Shown: positions 58,310 through 64,000 of the stretch, piece by piece
How positions within the stretch are numbered: position 1 is the first letter of the stretch
How the letters are laid out: each line of letters starts with the position of its first letter
From: Apostichopus japonicus
Taxonomy: Eukaryota > Echinodermata > Holothuroidea > Aspidochirotida > Stichopodidae
Direction: 5' to 3'
DNA length: 64,000 bases
Assembly: GCF_037975245.1 (NCBI RefSeq)
Contig: NC_092576.1
Coordinates: 26,301,611-26,365,610 of the forward strand
Program-made: the position numbers and the translations under genes
The notes under the pieces: model-generated
Seen by the model: only the letters and a program-made list of their open reading frames with translations
The model's database searches: none
What the model was told of the DNA's origin: nothing

Positions 58310-59189
58310 CAGACCTGTCAACTCTCCCGGTTTTACTGAGAGACTCCCGGTTTTTACCCGAATCTCCCCGCCTCCCAGTTTCATATTCTATTGTGGCGGT
58401 TTTTATTGTTTCATCGCTTGCAAAATTTCTGAAAATAGCCAGCAGTTAGTCCTATATCGCGTAATATTAAGTGTAATCTAAAAATAGATTGATTGTTTAC
58501 AAACACGTTACGACTGACACAGTGCTGTGCGGGACTCTCAACCAATATCAGGCTGCTTTGTCAGTTCTCAGACTTCGCCCAATGTCGTTATTGTACGTTG
58601 GCCTTGGTCGAGTCCTGAAGTACAGTACAGTAGTACGGCGTGCACTGTGCATATGCCATGGTGCACAATAATAAACACAAGTTGTCACTTGTTTGTATAT
58701 GCGGCGTACCGAATGTGTGCAGTTCGCATGTAGGCTACTTGTATACGACCAAAAAAACAGTTCAGTTCTATGCCGGCACACACTTTACCGGCGTCCTCCT
58801 CGATGCTAGGTGAATATCACGTGAAAAACTACGATTTCAGAAACGGCTGTTTCAAACATCTCACTAATTCTTTTGTCGACTTTAATCCCTATTCATTGAG
58901 CACAATAGCATAACCTGCGTATAAACTCGTACAGGGATTATACGAGGTGTCTACGTGGCAATTTTTTTTTCAACGATTTTATACGCGTATGTACTTGTTT
59001 ATACGATCATTATGCGCGAACACATGTCCAGTTATACATGAGTGGTACTGTAGACTATTTATTTAGAAGTATTTATACAATTTCAGTTAAAAATGACCAA
59101 TCTCCCTATTTTCCCGTTATTCTCCCGGTTTTTTGGCCCTGAAAAATGTTATTCTCCCTATTTTGGGGTCAAACAGGTTGACAGGTCTG
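58310..59189. mobile_element. Non-autonomous DNA transposon (880 bp, 13-bp TIR)
   Basis: CAGACCTGTCAAC at 58310 and its exact reverse complement at 59177-59189. Subterminal TCTCCCGGTTTT words occur near both ends in the same orientation (58324, 58348; 59114, 59129). Flanks are AT-rich (ATATAT on both sides), so target duplication length is unclear. No transposase inside. It lies in the last intron of Kolobok-type gene 2. Confidence 0.75.
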
Positions 59190-61656
59190 ATATATTGATA
59201 TAACAGATTTATTGAAATCTTTTGTAATTGTGGGATGTCAAGTGAGCTACTTGGTATCCCAGGACTCCATTACTTCAAATGAGTAGCTTACGGTACATCC
59301 AATATCATATCAGTTGCTAAGTACTATTATCTTTCTGAAGGATGTTTTCTCAACTGTTTATTGTTCCTTGCTGAAAGGCATTCAGGTTGGCATGTGTCTG
59401 TATGGGTGAGTGTACATGTTGTGTGACACTTAAGCTTGTATGCACGATAACCAAAGCAAATGATCATTTACCATACTTATCGTGTGGGTGGCCCATAGTT
59501 AGTTCATAAACCCTATTGATGTTGTTGCTGAAACACTAATACTAATGAGGTGACATGGTCAATTGTCAAAATCTTTAAATGGCTATAACTCGGCACAATA
59601 GGTCAAATACTCTTAAAACTTGGTATGGTGATACACTCGCTCCAATTCCTAATCTATGTTGCAAATGATATCATGAATATTCATTAGGAGGTGGGGCTGA
59701 GTTATTTCAATATGTAAAGTTTGTATGCACTATAACTCAACAGGGAATGATTGCCATTCTTGCCATGTGTGGGTGGGTGTATGAACCCTATTGATTTTGG
59801 TGCTTATCATGAATATTAATTCGGTCATTGGTTCAAATATGAGTATTAACGATGAGTAGCTTCAGTGTTTGACGAAATTTGAGCTTCTAATTTACGTACA
59901 AATTATTTTTTAAAAGCATAATGCATTTTTGTATCTTTATATTACACATTGTATCACTTACAATTTACATATACTTTTCAATGTATTTATTGTTTCCCAC
60001 AGTAACAAACTGGAGATCAGTACAGTAGAGGAAGACATCTTTCAGTTAGAAGAAAAAAGTGAGAATGGCAGTGATACTGACAGTGAAGAGGAGACTGCAG
60101 CAGCTGCAGATGAAAGGCAACTCACACCCATTGCAGGAGTCAAAGCAATTGTTTGGGTTGACCAAATCCTTAAGCTCCTGCGAGATATCAATGGCACTGT
60201 GTGCAAGCATTCCTTTTGTACAGTATACAACAAACTTTTGTGGTTCTGCTGTGGTTGTTAAATGGAAATGTGGGGAAAAGTACCACCCCAGTGGTACTTG
60301 GTGTTGACAGCCAAAGCTGCGTGGAATGTATGCAGGGAACTTACAGCTAGCTGCAGGGATTGTCGTTTCAGGCAACAGCTTCACAAAAACAGGCCAGCTG
60401 TTCAAAAGCATGAACTTGAAATGTATTTCTAAGGACACCTTCTTCAGGGTACAGAAATTGTATGTCGCCCCAGCTGTTCAAGAGATGTGGGAAAAGATGC
60501 AGGAGACCCTGTTTTCTTCACTGAGGGACAAAGAAGTAGTTGTGTCTGGTGATGTCCGCAACGATTCTCCTGGACATAGTGTACAGTACTGCACTTACAC
60601 TATGATGGAAGAAAGCAGTGGTAAGGTCCTGCATATGGAGATTGTAGATGTAAGGGAAGCTGCTGGGAAAAGCCCAAGCATGGAAAAGATAGGCTTCACC
60701 CTATCATGGATTTTCTCATGGAGAGAATCAATGTCGAAGAGGTTGTGACACTTGGCCACCTTCAGATTGCTGCTCTCATGAGAAATTGTTCGAAATATGA
60801 AGGCATCATCCACCAAAATGATGTATGGCATGGTAGCAAAAGCTTCACCAAAATGCTCACGAAAGCTGCCAAGGCAAAAGAGAACAAAACGATTTTGGAG
60901 TGGATGCCAGCCATCAGGAAACATTTTTGGTTTTCTTCCAGCAGTTGTGATGGAGACGAGAAGAAGCTGAAGGCATCCCTTCTCGGCATCCTTCACCATG
61001 TTGTCAATGAGCATGAGTGGGCTCTTGGAGCATATGGGTTTCCGGGTAAGTGTGCTCATGAGGAAATAGATGAAGGGGAGCATGACAAGGCCTGGCTGAC
61101 CAAGGGATCAGCAGCACATAAAACCTTAGCGAGGTTGCTGACTAGCAAACGCTTTATGAAGAAGTTAGCATACTATAGGAACTTCAGGCATACCGGCAAC
61201 CTGGAGTCATTTCATAATCATTTACTTATGTACGCACCAAAGCGACACTCTTACGGGTTTGTTGGGTTTGCTACTCGAAGTAAGCTTGCAGCGATTGACA
61301 CCAACTACCATGCTGATCGTGAGCAAGCTGTCACCAAGGACGGAAATCTACGATACAGGTGCAAATATAGAAAGCGAACCCGCTGCCAAGCGATTAATAA
61401 CACCTGGCCACCTTTCTCAGCATGTCTCCCTCGCGCAAGATGATCCAAGAAGGATCCATCCAAGGATATCTATGCTTCCAAGGTCATCATTAGATGAGCT
61501 TGTAAAGGATCATCTCAGTCGCTTTTCACCCCAGCGGCAGATATCTGAACAACCCCCAGAGTGAAGAAACCCATACATTTTTTGTAGTTTCATTGGTGTA
61601 ATTGTAGTAATTTAGCTGTTGCCATTTTCAATATATCATATATCACTTTCATTTTT

Positions 61657-61665
61657 TTGACTGTA
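61657..61665. repeat. Target site duplication of LINE-A mini-insertion (left)
   Basis: TTGACTGTA, repeated at 61744-61752. Confidence 0.75.
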
Positions 61666-61743
61666 TTGCTTTTTACGTGACCCGTCATACGGGATACAAA
61701 ACGTCACGGCCAAACGGCACTACCAAACCATCCCATTCTTTTG
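61666..61743 (-). mobile_element. LINE-A 3'-end mini-insertion (78 bp)
   Basis: About 65 bases identical to the last part of LINE-A (2338-2403), including the terminal hairpin and ACGTAAAAAGCA end, flanked by a 9-bp duplication TTGACTGTA (61657-61665, 61744-61752). It is an extremely 5'-truncated retrotransposition product just 3' of Kolobok-type gene 2. The near identity to LINE-A indicates recent activity of that family. Confidence 0.85.
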
Positions 61744-61752
61744 TTGACTGTA

Positions 61753-64000
61753 ATACCTTCAACAAGTCTGTTTTCACTCGTGTTGCAAAATATGTGAGAT
61801 TCATAAAAAAAAATACACATCAAAACCACAATGCTTTCAAATATTCTGATTGTGAATGTGTAATTTCAACTGGTTTTTAATTGTTATTGTTTTACTGTGC
61901 TGGCAGCATATGTAGAAAAATGTATTTTGCCATTGAGGCTGTGTTAGTTATGTATGTGTGTGTGAAAGGAGCAAGGCAAGATCACCATAAGTAATTAGTT
62001 ATCATATCGGACTGATATAGTTGCACTACTCATTCATTTTCCAGAGCGCTGTATTTATCTGTACTTGAACAGGAGCGTTAATCAAGTCTTGCCTAATACT
62101 TTTTTCTAATGACATGTGGTATTTAAAAAAAAAAATTATGGCTAATATGGAAGTTGTGGAATGTTGTGTAACAGAATGTATGTTACCCTTGTCTAGTACA
62201 CTATACAACATAGTGGTAAATTTGTTGTAACCAAGCGAGAGGTGGGAAGTTTGAATATGCTTCCTTATATACTTTATTTATTTGTTTATACTATTGTTTA
62301 CAAAATACACTTGGTATGGTTTGTAGGCTATTGCCTTTGGAAAATTTTGATGGTTGTTAAATCCTCTGACCTCACATATATGTATCATGTGAGGCCCTCA
62401 ATCACTAGGGTCATGTAGTCTTAATGCTCTATCCATCCATAAATAATGATGGTAAAATCATTCCCCTGCTGAGAGGGTCGCATGAGAAAGTGTCACGAAC
62501 ACATGCATACAATATGCCTATTAGAATGGGGTACCCCCTCTCCTCTGGTTCAGTCAATTGATTTTCCATTAGTTTCTAGCGTAAACCATTTCATTGTATG
62601 TGTATTTTAAATTAATTGCCATGAATTGTGATAATTTCCTCATGGGGAAAAGGTTTGTTAAGTTGTTTTATTAGAAAAGAACGACATCATCACTGGTTTG
62701 ATGGTGTTTCAAAGAATATTTGTTATAATAATCCATTTCACATTGTTAACTGCATCTATAGTCTAAGTTTGTTCTTAGTTGTTCAATTAACTGATATGTA
62801 ATGGCATGTATGGTCTACTACTTTCATTTTGTGAAAATGGTGCAAATGTAAAAACAAGATTGTTTCTACTTTGTTTTTAGCTGCTGCTAGGAATCACTTT
62901 TACAATGTTGATATATATGGTCAGTTGTTATACTGTTTAGTTATCACCAGGCCTGGATGAAACTAATAAAATCTTAATGCAGCTCTTACTTTTCTATGTA
63001 TTAAAAAAATTGTAAAGTTGATTACTTTGTAGCAAAGTGAGAATTTTAACTTTTCATTTTTGTTTTAGTAAAATGCAGTTCTTAAATATATTTTTTAGAA
63101 AGAATTTCATTTCATTTTCATTGTTGCATTTATTTGTTTTATAACATAACAGTACAATTAAGTCAAAGAACAAATACGTGAATGGACGTGACCTTAAAGA
63201 AGAGAAGCAACATAGTAGGAAAAACCCCCAACAATATAGACAAGAAGAATTTCATAAATGTACCCTACCCCACCATCCCTATGTCACCATAAGGCTACAA
63301 AAGCTCACATGAACATAGCGCTTGAGATTAATGAAATGGTTCAAGATATATTTAACTTGTGATAACAGCTTTCTGGAAAAACTTAATGAGATTCCACAAT
63401 GTATGCTGCTGTCAAAAAAACACATGAGTGATCACCCACTCCCCCCTTCCCCTCCCCCATATGTAATAGTGTGACAGGGTAGTACATCAAGACACCAATA
63501 TAACTTTCCACATAATCAAGTGAATCAGTGAAGTTTATCAATTGTATTTGCCAGCACAAGCTTGGTTGAGTAACCAGGACATAAACCAAACTGATGTTAG
63601 GGAAATATGCCAGGATACAGAACATTAGAAAAACGGTTTTAATTGCTGACTATTTTGAGCAACTCCCATTTTGATTTCTTGCCTGTATAGGCTCAAGGAA
63701 TCTATGTGTTCGTGATAGCGCGCGTGTGTGTGTGTATGAAACGCCATTGGCCCGTAAACATGATAACTCACCAATGGCAAGTGGGATTGAAGTCATTCCT
63801 TGGACATAGATGCACCATACTGTATGGAAGAACCCTCCTGATTTTGTTGCTCATTCTCATGAATAATTATGAGGTCACAGGGTCAAGCCAAAAAAAATCT
63901 TAAAATAGTAACTCTTTAAGCAAAAGTCATAACTTATTTATACTTGTTATTAATATATATAACTTCACACACCCCTCCCCCCCCCTTCACCTTGTACGTG
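61753..64000. other. Non-coding stretch to window end
   Basis: AT-rich, with short C-runs near 63440 and 63975. No gene, RNA or repeat family recognised. Confidence 0.5.

Larger units (their letters stand above)
55166..61564 (+). pseudogene. Kolobok-type transposase gene 2 (three coding exons seen)
   Basis: Exons 55166-55263 (CSPRYMSSVHTQTESDD, corresponds to exon 2 of gene 1), 56479-56626 (TSTPIKGHGGRLSFPSTSF, DQELGEVEASGNIDI) and 60003-61564, with GT-AG introns in compatible phase. The last exon has acidic ENGSDTDSEEE, VVVKWKCGEKYHPSGTW, VVSGDVRNDSPGHSVQYCTY, VVTLGHLQIAALM, HQNDVWHGSKS and HTGNLESFHNHLLMY. It parallels gene 1 throughout and so belongs to the same family. Differences: VVTLGHLQI replaces the expected TD-x-H, so an acidic residue I take as catalytic is lost. 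There are frame changes near 60215, 60690 and 61370 and a stop near 60306. It is likely a decayed paralogue. The last intron contains a non-autonomous transposon and the hairpin repeat. Confidence 0.7.

Overview
The window looks like repeat-dense nuclear DNA from a multicellular animal. Genes are split by GT-AG introns, the AT-rich background is broken by GC-richer insertions, and every coding remnant I recognise belongs to a transposable element: L1/Tx1-like LINEs, PIF/Harbinger, P (THAP), pogo/Tigger, hAT, a Kolobok-type transposase, a solo LTR and small non-autonomous DNA elements. This mixture, plus long stretches rich in GGCCTA/TAGGCC words, would fit a marine invertebrate deuterostome such as an echinoderm. 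That placement is a guess; I see no host marker gene. I found no rRNA, tRNA, CRISPR or bacterial-type operon.

Layout. 1-2100 is non-coding apart from one dispersed repeat. 2113-7800 is a nested pair: a 5'-truncated LINE (family B, + strand, 12-bp target duplication) interrupted by a nearly full-length LINE (family A, - strand, 15-bp target duplication) with a gag-like ORF1 and an endonuclease-reverse transcriptase ORF2. About 9776-19894 is one degenerate DDE-transposase-like gene (PHD-like finger, Asp/Asn-rich linker, D-A-T motif, C-terminal domain) split twice, first by an ORF1-only LINE derivative (10239-11897) and then by a P-type transposon with long inverted ends (12215-17538). 22038-27863 is a six-exon Kolobok-type transposase gene behind a pair of perfect CRE sites. 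29099-29840 is a satellite-like array. 30983-31240 is a LINE tail fragment. 32301-33689 is a pogo transposase pseudogene cut off by an ORF1-only LINE (33732-35555, 11-bp target duplication). 39640-43840 is a hAT transposase remnant broken by another ORF1-only LINE (41355-42576) and a solo LTR (42638-43617). 44578-50039 is a complete Harbinger element with both its Myb-like and nuclease genes. 50738-50905 is a zinc-knuckle gag fragment. 55166-61564 is a second Kolobok-type gene, in the same orientation as the first, with a non-autonomous DNA transposon in its last intron and a 78-bp LINE-A tail just downstream.

The main result is a family of LINE derivatives that keep the 5'UTR, ORF1 and the shared 3'UTR but have lost ORF2, comparable in plan to mammalian HAL1. 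At least two copies share the same ORF1/ORF2-tail junction, so the deletion arose once and was then copied. The ORF2-bearing relative with the same 3'UTR is present at 2113-7800. Two different LINE families end in nearly the same 3' dozen bases, which suggests a shared recognition tail. Most coding remnants carry frameshifts or stops, many at homopolymers, so some may be assembly errors rather than decay.
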